Part shown: one piece after another, positions 11,301 to 21,737 of the stretch | Layout of the letters: each line of letters starts with the position of its first letter | How positions within the stretch are numbered: the stretch's first letter is position 1 | Source of the DNA: Tatumella sp. JGM91 | Lineage (GTDB): Bacteria > Pseudomonadota > Gammaproteobacteria > Enterobacterales > Enterobacteriaceae | DNA: 45,767 nt | Direction of reading: 5' to 3' | NCBI RefSeq assembly: GCF_018257575.1 | Contig: NZ_JAERJP010000024.1 | Span: forward strand, 195-45,961 | Notes under the pieces: generated by a model | What the model was told of the DNA's origin: nothing | What the model saw: only the letters and a program-made list of their open reading frames with translations | The model's database searches: none | Program-made: the position numbers and the translations under genes

Positions 11301-12139
11301 GTGACGGCCGGGTCGGTATTCTCCTGTTGTACGGCAGCGAGATGAGCATCCTGCAGAAACAGGACATAGCCCCGCAGATTATACGGCTCAGACCCGGAAA
11401 TACTGGTCAGGACGCCGGCCAGTTTCCAGATTTTTTCCTGATTATCGTAAACGAACATCGGGCTGCCGCTGTCACCGGGCCTGGGAGAGGAGTCCAGTGG
11501 CTGAACCCGCGGATCCTCTGGCGAGTAGTTATACCAGCGCAGCCGCCAGCTTTCGAAAGTGGGTTCTGTCATAGTGCCACCGCTTTTCCATTGATAAGCA
11601 CCTGACAGGTACCTCAGTCCGCCGGTATCGGCATCGACCTGGTATTGTGTGCCCGCGCCGACACGGGCAAACCATTGATAGCGGTCTTTATTTTTGGCGA
11701 GGTCTTTACCTTTAACCGTGGGTACCGGGGCCGCTTCCGTAACAACTTTATTCAGTCTCGGGACATGAAAATCACGCGCAGTATCATCGTTACGATTAAT
11801 TAAACTATATTTTGTTTTGAAATTTGCATTATTACCGAAATCTGCTGTTTTATAACCGCCATTATGCCGGACACTGACAATATACGAGGGGGATATCAGG
11901 GTGGCATATCCCTGGGTGTTTACCGCACCAAAATCCGGTATCGGGTAACGTAATATACCGGCAGTGCTGCCATCAGTTTTTAATACGCTGACATTCTGTT
12001 TTCCCGGGCGGTATTTACCGAGGTTTTCCGCAAAGTCACGGTATTCCTGAACCGGGACATCTTCACGCATAATACCGGCATTACCTGGCGCAGGGACCAG
12101 AGAGGCAGAGCACAGCAGGGTTACAGAGAGTCGCTTCAA
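8393..12139 (-). CDS. S6-family serine protease autotransporter (type Va secretion)
   Basis: The 1248-residue product has classical autotransporter layout. Residues 1-22 are a signal peptide. The passenger begins with an S6 (IgA1-protease/SPATE-like) protease domain whose apparent triad is His92 (SVRHNGG), Asp123 (ARDFHVPRLNKVV) and Ser224 (GDSGSP). A beta-helix-type passenger follows, then a PAPQPDPQPVP linker and a C-terminal beta-barrel ending in SF. The start is a TTG at 12139 with AAGGA 8 nt upstream; an upstream ATG hits a stop at once. A 33-bp internal duplication (LSDGRLSGGAS twice, near 10495-10570) shows recent slippage. Substrate is unknown. The lengths and triad suggest an active secreted protease; whether the passenger is released from the surface cannot be read from sequence. 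Confidence 0.9.
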   Translation of the reverse strand: MKRLSVTLLCSASLVPAPGNAGIMREDVPVQEYRDFAENLGKYRPGKQNVSVLKTDGSTAGILRYPIPDFGAVNTQGYATLISPSYIVSVRHNGGYKTADFGNNANFKTKYSLINRNDDTARDFHVPRLNKVVTEAAPVPTVKGKDLAKNKDRYQWFARVGAGTQYQVDADTGGLRYLSGAYQWKSGGTMTEPTFESWRLRWYNYSPEDPRVQPLDSSPRPGDSGSPMFVYDNQEKIWKLAGVLTSISGSEPYNLRGYVLFLQDAHLAAVQQENTDPAVTDRRSAGDILWSADSIRQADTQWQWHGTDTLIPALATNEQLDASKDLQFNGEGGTIILQQSVNHGAAKLQFSNNYQVVSGPGEDARWVGGGIEVDENYTVDWQVNGQAGDVLHKIGAGTLWVHGQGANPGALNTGDGVVILDQQPDSNGKIQAFSAVTLVSGRPTVVLNSADQVSSDNIQFGYRGGNLDLNGQSLAFSEIKHNDNGARLLNNNALQASEVTLYGADYQFSGSLGSPQASGKLNLTSLSDGRLSGGASLSDGRLSGGASLAELAVSSGHLQLAGQQELHAGNVLYSDDWQPQTYTAETARVATDSRLTVAEHATLNATTLLSDNAGLIMQARSTLQGSVLLETDRSQLIADISPRVSTLGELSAQIDAQITGEGTLEKTGTGRLTLTGDSSNKGGIRVREGELEVRSVVSGPLNMFAETTLSGPGRLGAVSGGKNVTFYPGLHRQSENDWAVMKMASLDIPDGGQLILNSGFRGTTTDRLLIEGDLNSRAGSPLLVSVNSQGIWRNTDTNGNNHADSNEGISLVQVGGASDETRVKLAGGYVARGAWAYDLYAFAPGKSDAGERLLTGEGNQYWDYRLQNILLNSDGNTVPVAPEPAPQPDPQPVPEPAPQPDPQPVPVPAPQPDPQPVPVPAPQPDPQPVPEPAPQPDPQPVRPATTPQVPSYISLPSALGNFSSAIQEMLSDSVRVQDRAIFAYGYHSEERYHTAGDFARYGYNFTSKSNGWMLGGRWQLAVSPWQQITVGAGVSKGSLSVKPSAADGDSRTAFDTLSINSLLRWQHRAGWWLEMPAGYTRFSGTVHTGLRGGVASPKAGSWTAGLDAGKRWQSATQSITPLLGIRWQYLNIRPFSDEDQAQVRYRIQRNPDFSAGAGYRLDLGNLTAGVDLRLIHRPGGGSQAIISDGLTSSSFSAGRGGDSVQLKTRAALRLTENTTLTTGMQYQTRLQKEGIDDWNILSGLEVSF
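9321..9500 (-). repeat. 36-bp in-frame repeats encoding the Pro-rich autotransporter linker
   Basis: Five consecutive 36-bp units start at 9321, 9357, 9393, 9429 and 9465. They encode PAPQPDPQPVP followed by E or V. They sit just before the beta-barrel, so copy number would change the distance of the passenger from the cell surface without breaking the frame. Confidence 0.9.
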
Positions 12140-12319
12140 GGCTGATATCCTTAATTAATTCATGTCTTCCTGACGATGCGGCTTTATAACCAATAAAATA
12201 AATCCTGTCCAGAATTATGCCCCGGGAATGTTATTTCATTCTGAAAAAATAATATTACGTATTTAGTACTATTAATTATATTTAATCATTAGTCGGTTAC
12301 TTATTTCTTTTAGCGGAAG

Positions 12320-13612
12320 TTATAATGTCAGCCAGTGGCGTAATAACTGAATAAATTCCGGTAACCGGGAGACTAAAAACAGTAATAGTCCGAGAACCCC
12401 GCCGACCAGAGTGCCATTAATACGGATAAACTGTAAATCACGGCCAATATTCTGCTCGATTTGGGCTGATAATTGCCGGTTATCCCAGCTTTTAATGGTA
12501 TCGCTGATATGACGTGTCAGAAAGCGGGCGACGTCCGGCCCGCTGCGGGTCACCGCCTGTTCAATATGCCGGTTCAGGGAAGCCCGTAGTTGCGGATCTT
12601 TTTGCAGGACTTCTCCGGCCCGCAGGGCAGCCTGACCCATTTGCCTGGCGGTGGCTGACTCTGGCCGTTGCATATCCTCTGTCAGCCAGCGGCGAAGATC
12701 GTCCCACAATTCTCCCGTATACTGATGAAAGGTTTCATCTTCCTTAAGCCATGTTTTCAGTTGCCGGGCGCGTTGCTGCATCTGCGGATCTTGTTTCAAT
12801 GCCTCAATAAACCGCTGTACACTGTGGTTAACACTGTCACGTAACTGATGGTGCTGATCCTGCGCGACATCCAGCAGCAGAGAATCCACCATCGCTGTCA
12901 CTTTATCCGCGCCTTTTTCGCCCAGCCATTCCACAGAAATCAGCCGTGCCATGGTTGGATACTCCTGGCGAAACCAGCGGCTGATCTGTCCGGCAATAAA
13001 CTGTCGTGACTGTGGATTTTCCAGCACCTGCACGACCTGTGCTATCAGTGAGTCCAGCAGTGCCTGATGGCGGTTTTCATGGGTCAGGCTTTCCAGCAGT
13101 CGGGCGGCAGTCTGACTGAAATCCACACTGTCGATAGCACGGCTTATCCCCTGACGCAAAAACCGCCGGATATGCTGGTCATTTCCGGCATTCAGAAAAC
13201 CGCTGATCAGTTGACAGAGCAGGGTACTCAACCGCCCGGCATTCTGTGGTACGGTCAGCCAGCCGGCCAGTTTTCCTGCCAGATCCTGACGGCGCAGCAG
13301 GGCAATCATACTGTCGGTACTGAGAAATTTTTCTTCGACAAACCGGCCAAGACTATCGGCAATTCGCTGTTTATTGCGTGGAATAATCGCGGTATGCCGG
13401 CCGATAAAGGGCAACGGAATGCGGTGAAATAAGGCACTGACCGCAAACCAGTCTGCCAGTGCCCCGACCATAGCCGCTTCGGTCACCGATTTTACTGCCT
13501 GTACCGGCAGCGTCTGCGGCAGAAACAGGGTAACCAGAAAAATGATGCCCGCCAGCATAAGCAGGCATAACGCCAGACGTTTGGTTTTTTTCAGACCGGA
13601 AGTGTTATCCAT
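12320..13612 (-). CDS. DUF445 family inner-membrane protein (YjiN-like)
   Basis: The 430-residue product has an N-terminal helix (about 13-32), the conserved DUF445 segment VGALADWFAVSALFHRIP(L), then IPRNKQRIADSLGRFVEEKFLS. A long helical middle part, repeatedly related to that segment, follows, and a C-terminal helix near 398-416. E. coli YjiN has the same size and layout. The biochemical role of DUF445 is not established. The ATG at 13612 gives a sensible N terminus. It is transcribed alone, with AT-rich DNA separating it from the autotransporter gene. Confidence 0.85.
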   Translation of the reverse strand: MDNTSGLKKTKRLALCLLMLAGIIFLVTLFLPQTLPVQAVKSVTEAAMVGALADWFAVSALFHRIPLPFIGRHTAIIPRNKQRIADSLGRFVEEKFLSTDSMIALLRRQDLAGKLAGWLTVPQNAGRLSTLLCQLISGFLNAGNDQHIRRFLRQGISRAIDSVDFSQTAARLLESLTHENRHQALLDSLIAQVVQVLENPQSRQFIAGQISRWFRQEYPTMARLISVEWLGEKGADKVTAMVDSLLLDVAQDQHHQLRDSVNHSVQRFIEALKQDPQMQQRARQLKTWLKEDETFHQYTGELWDDLRRWLTEDMQRPESATARQMGQAALRAGEVLQKDPQLRASLNRHIEQAVTRSGPDVARFLTRHISDTIKSWDNRQLSAQIEQNIGRDLQFIRINGTLVGGVLGLLLFLVSRLPEFIQLLRHWLTL

Positions 13613-13739
13613 ATACAGCTCAGTAAACTCACAACATCAGAGGGTTAAGTTACAGTTATCAGGTTTCAGCATAGCAATCAGTCGTGCTTTTTTCCCGGAA
13701 AGGACCTTTTTCAGGACAATTCATCGCCGCCGGCAGAAA

Positions 13740-14050
13740 AATTATCATGCTGTTGCTGTAATAGCTCTCCGATAAAACTCAGAAACAGTTTCAGTGCCGA
13801 AGATTGCTGGCGGCCGGGCTATAGCTGAATCTGCAGGGTACGTTCTGTCAGCTGGCGGATTGACAGGCAGGGTACCGCCAGCGGGTGCTGTACCGGCATC
13901 ACCGCCAGTTTTATCCCGCGCTCTGCATGCAGGCAAAACGGTAAGGCGAGGTCATATTCGCCCCGCTGCAGGTTTTCGGTAATCTGTCTGGCACTGGCGG
14001 TCTGTAAATGAAAGCGGACGGACGGATGCTGCTGGCGGTGCTCAGCAGTG
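13740..14050 (-). pseudogene. Remnant of a LysR-type regulator
   Basis: On the minus strand one frame reads HPSVRFHLQTASARQITENL, then RGEYDLAL, then GIKLAVMPVQHPLAV, and stops (TAG) near 13819. Further on, another frame reads SALKLFLSFIGELLQQQ. These are the beginning and end of a LysR substrate-binding domain (the VMPVQHPLA segment is characteristic). No helix-turn-helix part or full-length frame remains, so this is a decayed fragment. The rest of 13613-14148 shows no gene. Confidence 0.6.
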
Positions 14051-14148
14051 TCTCGCTGATTGTTACCAGGCGTTATCAGGCGGTCTGAGCCTTACCCTGT
14101 ACAGCGAAGAGGCCGGAACGGCCCCTTGATCAGACTAAACAGTTCAGA

Positions 14149-15648
14149 TTATTTTCGCCCGCCAAACAGGCTGCCCAGCACACCCCGTAAAATCTGGTTA
14201 GTCACCTGACGAGTTGCGGTTTTTGCCATGGTCTGCACGACTCCGTCATGTTTACCTCCCCGTGGCCCGGTATAGCCAAACAGAATATTTTTGAGCCCGT
14301 CCAGCACTGTATTTTCTACCGCGTCTTTACCGCCTTTAGCCTGCGGGGCATTGGCCTGCTGACCGGCTGACTGAACAGCGTGCTGTAATAATTCGTACGC
14401 CGATTCCCGGTCCGCCACCTCGTCATATTTGCCGTACAGGGGGGAATGATTGATCAGACTGTTACGCTCATCACTGTTCAGTGGCCCCATACGTGAGCCG
14501 GGGGCAATAACCATCGCCCGTTCGACCACCGACGGACTGCCTTTTTCATCAAGGAATGAAATAAGTGCTTCACCGGTGCCCAGTGCCTGGAGGGCTTGTT
14601 CCGTATTAAAGGCCGGATTAGCCCGCAGAGTGGTTGCTGCGGCTTTTACTGCTTTCTGGTCTTTAGGCGTAAATGCCCGCAGGGCATGCTGTACACGGTT
14701 GCCCAGCTGACCCAGCACTGTATCGGGAATATCGGCCGGGTTCTGGGTGACAAAATATACCCCGACGCCTTTGGAACGGATCAGTCGTATTACCTGCTGA
14801 ATTTTATCCAGTAATACGTCGGGAATATCATTAAACAACAGGTGGGCTTCATCGAAGAAAAACACCAGCTTCGGTTTTTCTGTATCACCGGTTTCCGGTA
14901 ATTGCTCATACAATTCCGACAGCATCCACAGCAGGCTGGCGGCATACAATTCAGGCATCTGATACAGTTTTTCTGCACTCAGAATATTGATGATACCGCG
15001 GCCCTGCGCATCGGTCTGCAGCCAGTCTTTAATATCCAGCATAGGTTCGCCAAAGAAGTATTCAGCTCCCTGCTGTTCGAGGGCCAGCAAACCGCGCTGA
15101 ATCGCCCCGACAGAAGCACTGCTGATATTACCGTACCGGGTGGTGAACTCTTTCGCATGATCGCCGATATACTGCACCATTGCGCGGAGATCTTTGAAAT
15201 CCAGCAGCAGCATACCCTGATCGTCAGCGATCCGGAAAATGATTTGCAGCACGCCGGACTGGATCTGGTTGAGGTTTAGCAGCCTTGCCAGCAGCAATGG
15301 TCCGAGATCGGACACTGTCGCCCGTACCGGATGACCCTTTTCACCGAAAATATCCCACAGTACCACCGGATTATCCTGCGGCTGCCAGTCGGTCACTCCG
15401 ATACTGGCTAACCTGGTCTGCAGTTTTTCTGAACTCTCGCCGGCTTTGGCAATGCCGCTGAGATCGCCTTTCACATCAGCCATAAATACCGGTACGCCTA
15501 TCGCCGAAAAGGATTCTGCCATTTTCTGCAGGGTCACGGTTTTGCCGGTACCGGTAGCGCCGGTAATTAAACCGTGGCGGTTGGCAAGGGCCGGTAACAG
15601 GTTCAGGGTCAGTTGCGGAGTACGGGCAATCAGTAAAGGTGCAGTCAT
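14149..15648 (-). CDS. yjgR: HerA-like ATPase, DUF853 family (YjgR)
   Basis: The 499-residue product (E. coli YjgR 500) is a P-loop ATPase of the HerA/FtsK-like superfamily. Walker A GATGTGKT is at residues 30-37, and Walker B is [10 protein letters not shown]. The C-terminal tail has the glycine/basic ending seen in YjgR. Its cellular role is not established. The ATG at 15648 starts [12 protein letters not shown]. In E. coli yjgR is close to lptG and leuX, which supports orthology here. Confidence 0.92.
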   Translation of the reverse strand: MTAPLLIARTPQLTLNLLPALANRHGLITGATGTGKTVTLQKMAESFSAIGVPVFMADVKGDLSGIAKAGESSEKLQTRLASIGVTDWQPQDNPVVLWDIFGEKGHPVRATVSDLGPLLLARLLNLNQIQSGVLQIIFRIADDQGMLLLDFKDLRAMVQYIGDHAKEFTTRYGNISSASVGAIQRGLLALEQQGAEYFFGEPMLDIKDWLQTDAQGRGIINILSAEKLYQMPELYAASLLWMLSELYEQLPETGDTEKPKLVFFFDEAHLLFNDIPDVLLDKIQQVIRLIRSKGVGVYFVTQNPADIPDTVLGQLGNRVQHALRAFTPKDQKAVKAAATTLRANPAFNTEQALQALGTGEALISFLDEKGSPSVVERAMVIAPGSRMGPLNSDERNSLINHSPLYGKYDEVADRESAYELLQHAVQSAGQQANAPQAKGGKDAVENTVLDGLKNILFGYTGPRGGKHDGVVQTMAKTATRQVTNQILRGVLGSLFGGRK

Positions 15649-15930
15649 ACAGTGTCAGTCTCTGAAAATTAGCAGTATTCGTATCCCTCAGACGGGAAAC
15701 AGGTTTTCATTGGCATTATCCGCAACCAGTACGGATAACCGCTGATATGACTAAGACTATAGACAGTGGTGTGGCAAAAATATACCCGCTTATTTTACAG
15801 GTGAATGGCGAACTTCCCCCCGGCATGCCAGGTTTAATACTGATCCCCGCCCGCGGTCAGTGGCGACATTTCGTGCTAAATATTGATGGTTAGGTTATCA
15901 GTATATTAAATTTGTAATTAAAGTGCGCTA

Positions 15931-15965
15931 ATGTAAGCGCTATCATTGTATTGGAAGCGTTTCCA
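15931..15965 (+). promoter_or_regulatory. Two LacI/GntR-type operator-like palindromes ahead of the dehydrogenase operon
   Basis: ATGTAAGCGCTATCAT (15931-15946) is a near-palindrome around AGCGCT. TGGAAGCGTTTCCA (15952-15965) is an almost perfect palindrome with central CG. Both have the form bound by LacI-family regulators, and the first resembles GntR/IdnR-type gluconate operators as I recall them. They lie 60-95 nt upstream of the first gene. The rest of 15649-16026 shows no gene. Confidence 0.45.
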
Positions 15966-16026
15966 TCTTTTATTTTGTTAACAATTTTATAATAAATATA
16001 TTCTGAGCAAATGAGAGTCGTTAATT

Positions 16027-16755
16027 ATGTTGTTGCAAAAAAACACCACCCGCCGCAAATTCCTGCTCGGTTCACTGATGGCATTGCCACTGACTGAACT
16101 GGTGCTGAAGGGGCTGACCGCAGCTCAGGCAGCTGACATGGCTGCGCCCGAACTTGATCACTACCCGCCGGTATTTTTTCAGGCGGACGAATGGCAGTTT
16201 ATCCTGGCGGCCACTGACCGGATTATTCCGGCTGGTGGCCCCGGCAAGGCCCCCGGTGCGCTGGAAACGAATGTGCCGGTATTTATCGATCAGCAGTTAC
16301 ATGACCCGCAGTTCGGTAAAGAAATTTATATGGAAGCGCCGTTTAATCCCCGCGCACCCGCGACTATGGGATATCAGATCCCTTTTTATCCGCAGCAGAT
16401 TTATCAGACCGGTATCCGGCTGACGAATCAATGGAGTCAGCAAAATCTGCAGAAACCTTTCCATCAGCTCTCCGTGACGGAAAAAGATAAGGTACTGACA
16501 GCATTACAGAAAGACACTCTGGACTTCGCAGCACTGGGTGAAAATGACCTTAAAAGCTCACAGTTTTTCAGCCAGCTATTGGCGGATACCAAACATGGCT
16601 ACCTTGCAGACCCGATGTATGGCGGCAACAAGGGCATGAAAGCCTGGATTGCTATCGGTTTCCCCGGCGCCAGGGCCAGTTATCTGGAATGGGTCAGGCA
16701 ACATAACGTCAAATATCCTCTCGGTCCGGTCAGTCTGTTGGGCGAAACCGCCTGA
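16027..16755 (+). CDS. Small (gamma) subunit of a periplasmic gluconate 2-dehydrogenase-type complex
   Basis: The 242-residue product begins with a twin-arginine signal peptide (TTRRKFLLG, then a hydrophobic stretch and AQA cleavage context), so the folded complex is exported by Tat. The mature part matches the gluconate 2-dehydrogenase subunit 3 family, the chaperone-like small subunit that escorts the flavin subunit: it has the features DRIIPAGGPGKAPGA and the C-terminal GGNKGMKAWIAIGFPGA. The ATG has GAGAG upstream. It is first of three genes (30-nt gap to the next). The complex oxidises a sugar acid or polyol in the periplasm; the exact substrate cannot be deduced. Confidence 0.85.
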   Translation: MLLQKNTTRRKFLLGSLMALPLTELVLKGLTAAQAADMAAPELDHYPPVFFQADEWQFILAATDRIIPAGGPGKAPGALETNVPVFIDQQLHDPQFGKEIYMEAPFNPRAPATMGYQIPFYPQQIYQTGIRLTNQWSQQNLQKPFHQLSVTEKDKVLTALQKDTLDFAALGENDLKSSQFFSQLLADTKHGYLADPMYGGNKGMKAWIAIGFPGARASYLEWVRQHNVKYPLGPVSLLGETA

Positions 16756-16785
16756 TTGCTGTTTTTCTGAATAACAAGGTTTCTT

Positions 16786-18555
16786 ATGGCTCAGATAACT
16801 AAAAAAGAAGTCGATGTCGTGGTCTGCGGATTTGGCTGGGCAGGCTCATTAATGAGCATTGAACTGGCGATGGCAGGTCTGACGGTACGTGCCCTGGAGA
16901 AAGGTCCGGAGCGGGATTACGCTGCATTTGCCTACCCTAAACCGGCAGATGAATATGCCTATGCGGTGCGTAATAAAGTTATGACCACCCCGGCCGATTC
17001 TGCCGTCACTGTCCGTTATACGATGCAGGACACCGCGTTGCCGACCCGTAAATGGGGAGCATTTGTGCCAGGCGGCGGGGTTGGCGGGGCAGGTATGCAC
17101 TGGACCGGCGTTTTGCTGCGTCCGACCCCCACCGATCTTAAACTCAAAACCTATGCTGATGAAGCCTACAAACCCGGCATATTGTCTGAAGATATGCGGG
17201 TCAGGGACTTTCCGTTCAGCTGGGACGAAATTGAACCCTGGTTTGAAAAATTTGAACGTATCTGTGGGTTATCCGGCAATGCCGGTAATCTGCGTGGAAA
17301 AATTCTGGAGGGCGGCGATCCTTTTGAAGGGCCGCGTGCCAATCCGATGCCGTTACCACCGCTGGAAAATACCCTGAACAACGTGATGTTCGGTGATGCG
17401 GTTAAAAAAATGGGTTATCACCCGTTTACTATCCCGTCGGCGGCGGCTTCGAGGGTCTGGACGAATCCGTACGGTAATACCATCGCGCCCTGCAACTACT
17501 GCGGTTATTGCTCTAAATATCCCTGCCTGAACTATTCTAAAGCCTCACCCCAGACCGCGGTGCTTGATGCCCTGAAGCAAATGAAAAACTTCTCGTATGA
17601 AGTACATGCCGAAGTCCTGAAAGTGGTACTGCACGACGATAAAAAAACCGCTAAAGGCGTGCTCTATATTGATGAGCAGGGCAATGAATGCTTCCAGCCG
17701 GCGAAAATTGTTATTCTCAGCAGCTTCCAGTTCTATAACGTCCGTCTGATGCTGCTGTCCGGTATCGGCCAGCCTTATAATCCGGTCACCGAAGAAGGGG
17801 TAGTGGGGCGTAACTATGCGTTCCTGAGTAATGGTGCTGCCACCCTGTTTTTTAAAGATAAAAACTTTAATCCGTTTATCAGTTCCGGCCCTACCGGGGT
17901 GCAGTTTAACGATATCTCTCCGGGCAACTTTGATGGTCCGGCGCTGGGGATTATCGGCGGGGCGAAAATTCAGAGTGCCCAGTCGACCGGGACACCTATC
18001 AGTACCGCACTGCCGCCAGGCACGCCTTCATGGGGTGCGGGCTGGAAAAACGGCCTGGAAAACTGGTACGGCCATTCGATGAAAGTGGGGATAACCACCT
18101 CATGCATGTCTTACCGCGATGTTTACCTGGACCTGGATCCGACCTATAAAGATCGCCATGGTCAGCCGTTACTGCGGATGACTTTTAACTGGAAACGTAA
18201 TGAACTGATGTTACAGCAATATCTGAAAGGGATTGTTGGCAATATCGTCAGGGAACTGAACCCTGACAGTTTCAGTATGAGTTTTCTGCCGATGGGCGCG
18301 GACTTTGACCTGACCAAATATGTCTCTACCCATAATGTCGGTGGTGCCATCATGGGGGATAACCCGAAAACCTCTGCCCTGAACCGCTATCTGCAAAGCT
18401 GGGATGTTCACAATGTGTTTGTGCCAGGAGGTAATGCGTTTCCGCAGAACTTCCAGTCAAACCCGACAGATACTATTGGTGCCATCACCTTAATGGCAGC
18501 CAACGCGATTAAAGAACAGTATCTGAACAACCCCGGCCCACTGGTACAGGTGTAA
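16786..18555 (+). CDS. GMC-family FAD-dependent dehydrogenase, large subunit of the membrane-bound complex
   Basis: The 589-residue flavoprotein has an N-terminal Rossmann motif (CGFGWAGS, residues about 14-21) and C-terminal GMC segments HNVGGAIMG and VFVPGGNAFPQNFQSNPTDT. A cysteine cluster C236-C239-C242-C247 (CNYCGYC...C) resembles the iron-sulfur cluster ligands reported for bacterial FAD glucose/fructose dehydrogenases. It lacks its own signal and probably rides the Tat signal of the small subunit. Family members oxidise gluconate, 2-ketogluconate, sorbitol or fructose and pass electrons to the cytochrome subunit encoded next. The gene is 4 nt from the cytochrome gene. Substrate assignment is open. 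Confidence 0.88.
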   Translation: MAQITKKEVDVVVCGFGWAGSLMSIELAMAGLTVRALEKGPERDYAAFAYPKPADEYAYAVRNKVMTTPADSAVTVRYTMQDTALPTRKWGAFVPGGGVGGAGMHWTGVLLRPTPTDLKLKTYADEAYKPGILSEDMRVRDFPFSWDEIEPWFEKFERICGLSGNAGNLRGKILEGGDPFEGPRANPMPLPPLENTLNNVMFGDAVKKMGYHPFTIPSAAASRVWTNPYGNTIAPCNYCGYCSKYPCLNYSKASPQTAVLDALKQMKNFSYEVHAEVLKVVLHDDKKTAKGVLYIDEQGNECFQPAKIVILSSFQFYNVRLMLLSGIGQPYNPVTEEGVVGRNYAFLSNGAATLFFKDKNFNPFISSGPTGVQFNDISPGNFDGPALGIIGGAKIQSAQSTGTPISTALPPGTPSWGAGWKNGLENWYGHSMKVGITTSCMSYRDVYLDLDPTYKDRHGQPLLRMTFNWKRNELMLQQYLKGIVGNIVRELNPDSFSMSFLPMGADFDLTKYVSTHNVGGAIMGDNPKTSALNRYLQSWDVHNVFVPGGNAFPQNFQSNPTDTIGAITLMAANAIKEQYLNNPGPLVQV

Positions 18556-18559
18556 TATC

Positions 18560-19870
<1,311 letters not shown>

Positions 19871-19884
19871 ATCCCGCGGGACAG

Positions 19885-19910
19885 AAAACCGGGAAATATT
19901 TCCCGGTTTT
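19885..19910. terminator. Bidirectional terminator between cytochrome c gene and marC
   Basis: AAAACCGGGAAA and TTTCCCGGTTTT form a 12-bp inverted repeat around TA, giving a T-tail on each strand. It lies between convergent genes. Confidence 0.88.
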
Positions 19911-20583
19911 ACTTCAGGTGTGCTGCGACATCCAGCCCCCCGTTAATCACAAACTGCACGCCCATACAGACCAGCAGAAAGCCCATTAAACGGGAAATAG
20001 CTTCGATACCGCCTTTACCAATAAAGCGCATAATTGCGCCGGAACTGCGTAATGAAAGCCATAAAATCACGGAAATCAGCAGGAAAGTGATTACCGGTGC
20101 CAGATGCATAACCCAGACCGGAAAATCCCCGGCCCTTACCGTTGATGCAGTACTGATAATCATGGCAATGGTTCCCGGCCCGGCAGTACTTGGCATGGCT
20201 ATCGGTACGAAGGCAATATTTACCGGAGTATTATGCGGCCCGGCGGCATCAATTTCTTCCTGCTTATGCTGTATTTCCGGCGTATCGTGCAGTTGCTGTG
20301 CCGGAAACAGCATCCTGAAACCGATAAATGCCACAATCAGCCCTCCGGCAATCCTCAGGCCCGGGATAGAAATGCCGAACGTATCCAGTACCGCATTACC
20401 GGCATACCAGGCCACCATCATAATGGCAAACACATACACCGCAGCCTGGAAAGACTGGCGATTGCGTTCGGTAAAATTCATATCTCCGGACAGGCCAAGA
20501 AACAGAGCGACACTGGTTAACGGATTAGCCAGCGGTAATAACACCACTAATCCCAGCCCGACAGCTTTAATAAGTTCCTGCAT
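19909..20583 (-). CDS. marC: MarC family integral membrane protein
   Basis: The 224-residue product closely follows E. coli MarC (221) along its length: [15 protein letters not shown] near the start, [20 protein letters not shown] in the middle, and [16 protein letters not shown] near the end. About six membrane helices are visible. Despite the name, MarC has no proven role in multiple antibiotic resistance. The ATG is at 20583. It is monocistronic as far as can be seen. Confidence 0.93.
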   Translation of the reverse strand: MQELIKAVGLGLVVLLPLANPLTSVALFLGLSGDMNFTERNRQSFQAAVYVFAIMMVAWYAGNAVLDTFGISIPGLRIAGGLIVAFIGFRMLFPAQQLHDTPEIQHKQEEIDAAGPHNTPVNIAFVPIAMPSTAGPGTIAMIISTASTVRAGDFPVWVMHLAPVITFLLISVILWLSLRSSGAIMRFIGKGGIEAISRLMGFLLVCMGVQFVINGGLDVAAHLK

Positions 20584-20783
20584 AACACCCTCAGATTTTT
20601 GGACAGGGACAACCCGGTGCTCCGCCGTCCGGGAAGCGCATACCTGTCAGCAGATCCCGGCCCGGCGGTATATTAGCGAATATAACCTTAATTTCCGGCG
20701 GCAGCGAAGTTATCTCAGGGAGTAAAGTGTAGCAGTAACTGCAGACGGTGAATAAATCAGCAAAAAACCGAGGGCAGGGAGTC

Positions 20784-20813
20784 AAAAAGGGTACAGGCCG
20801 GCAGGCCTGTACC
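20784..20813 (-). terminator. Terminator of the DUF2501 gene
   Basis: The arms GGTACAGGCC (20790-20799) and GGCCTGTACC (20804-20813) are followed by CTTTTT on the minus strand, just past the stop codon at 20823. Confidence 0.85.
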
Positions 20814-20822
20814 GGCGGGAAA

Positions 20823-21338
20823 TTACATACCGAGGTATTTTTTGCCCTGTTCAAGCACTACGTTACAGGCTTTGGTTTTCAGCTTTTCACCCAGCGGGGT
20901 ATTACTCAGGCTTTTCAGGCTGATTTGCTGGTTGTTACCTGTATTCAACAGTCCTGCCAGCCCCTGCATATAACCGCTTTCCTGTTGCTGAGCACCGGAG
21001 TCCGTCAGGCCCAGTTTATTTTTCAGCTGATCCGTCACCGAACTGACATTATTTTTCACCAGATTATTTTCGGCACAATACTGCAGAATCCCGGTTGCGT
21101 TACTCATACTGTCGGAACTGACCGCTTTATTTCCGCCATTCAGCAGACCGGTAATTGAAGACAGGGATAACCCGTTTTGCGCACCTGATGCCTGACCGGA
21201 GGTGGCAGAAGAAGAGTTCATTAAATCCGAAGCAGTACTGCTCAGCTTATCCTGCCAGCTGGAAGCACAGGCAGAGGCACTGACCAGTGCCGCGACGAAG
21301 CCCATTGCCAGTAAAGGTGTGTGTGTGATCTTTTTCAT
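20823..21338 (-). CDS. DUF2501 (YjjA-like) secreted protein
   Basis: The 171-residue product has an N-terminal signal peptide (basic KK, hydrophobic core, SASACA cleavage context). The mature protein is Ser/Asn-rich with the DUF2501 pattern: LSSITGLLNGG, GILQYCAENNLVK and a C-terminal LKTKACNVVLEQGKKYLGM with two conserved cysteines. E. coli YjjA is the closest relative I recall; function is unknown. Its own terminator follows. Confidence 0.82.
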   Translation of the reverse strand: MKKITHTPLLAMGFVAALVSASACASSWQDKLSSTASDLMNSSSATSGQASGAQNGLSLSSITGLLNGGNKAVSSDSMSNATGILQYCAENNLVKNNVSSVTDQLKNKLGLTDSGAQQQESGYMQGLAGLLNTGNNQQISLKSLSNTPLGEKLKTKACNVVLEQGKKYLGM

Positions 21339-21585
21339 AAATACAGCCTCATCAGAATTATATTTTTACTCTGCGCCAGAGTTTAGTCCGTAACAGCCTC
21401 CGTTAGTTCCTTTTTTACTGCCCCCTGCTGATAATCGGAGGACTCCGACCCTGCTATCACCCGCGGCAGGGGCAAGGGGAGGAGCAAGGGCAGAACACTG
21501 ATAAAAGACATTCGGCACACTGTGGCAGAAAACCGGCTGAATGTTTGTTTTTTCGGCAGTTAATTCACTTCGTCACGGAATCACC

Positions 21586-21613
21586 TTGCACCGTCCGGCA
21601 CTCAGGGTATAAT
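21586..21613 (+). promoter_or_regulatory. Sigma-70 promoter of tRNA-Leu
   Basis: TTGCAC (21586-21591) and a perfect TATAAT (21608-21613) are separated by 16 nt. A GC-containing discriminator follows, as in stringently controlled stable-RNA promoters. It lies about 28 nt upstream of the mature tRNA. Confidence 0.8.
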
Positions 21614-21640
21614 CCGCTTGTTTTCCGCATACCCTTCAGT

Positions 21641-21725
21641 GCCGAAGTGGCGAAATCGGTAGACGCAGTTGATTCAAAATCAACCGTAGAAATACGTGCC
21701 GGTTCGAGTCCGGCCTTCGGCACCA
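21641..21725 (+). tRNA. leuX: tRNA-Leu(CAA)
   Basis: This is an 85-nt class II tRNA with acceptor arms GCCGAAG and CTTCGGC, encoded CCA, a long variable arm and the T-arm GGTTCGAGTCC. The anticodon loop TTCAAAA gives anticodon CAA, reading UUG. leuX is a well-known island integration site in enterobacteria. Its 3' end is duplicated at 41183-41204. Confidence 0.97.
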
Positions 21726-21727
21726 TA
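21706..21727 (+). repeat. Attachment-site core at the tRNA-Leu 3' end (attL)
   Basis: This 22-bp segment (GAGTCCGG...GGCACCATA) is exactly repeated at 41183-41204. Identity covers the T-arm end, acceptor stem and CCA, as expected for P4-type integrases using tRNA 3' ends. Confidence 0.88.
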
Positions 21728-21737
21728 TGCGAAATTA

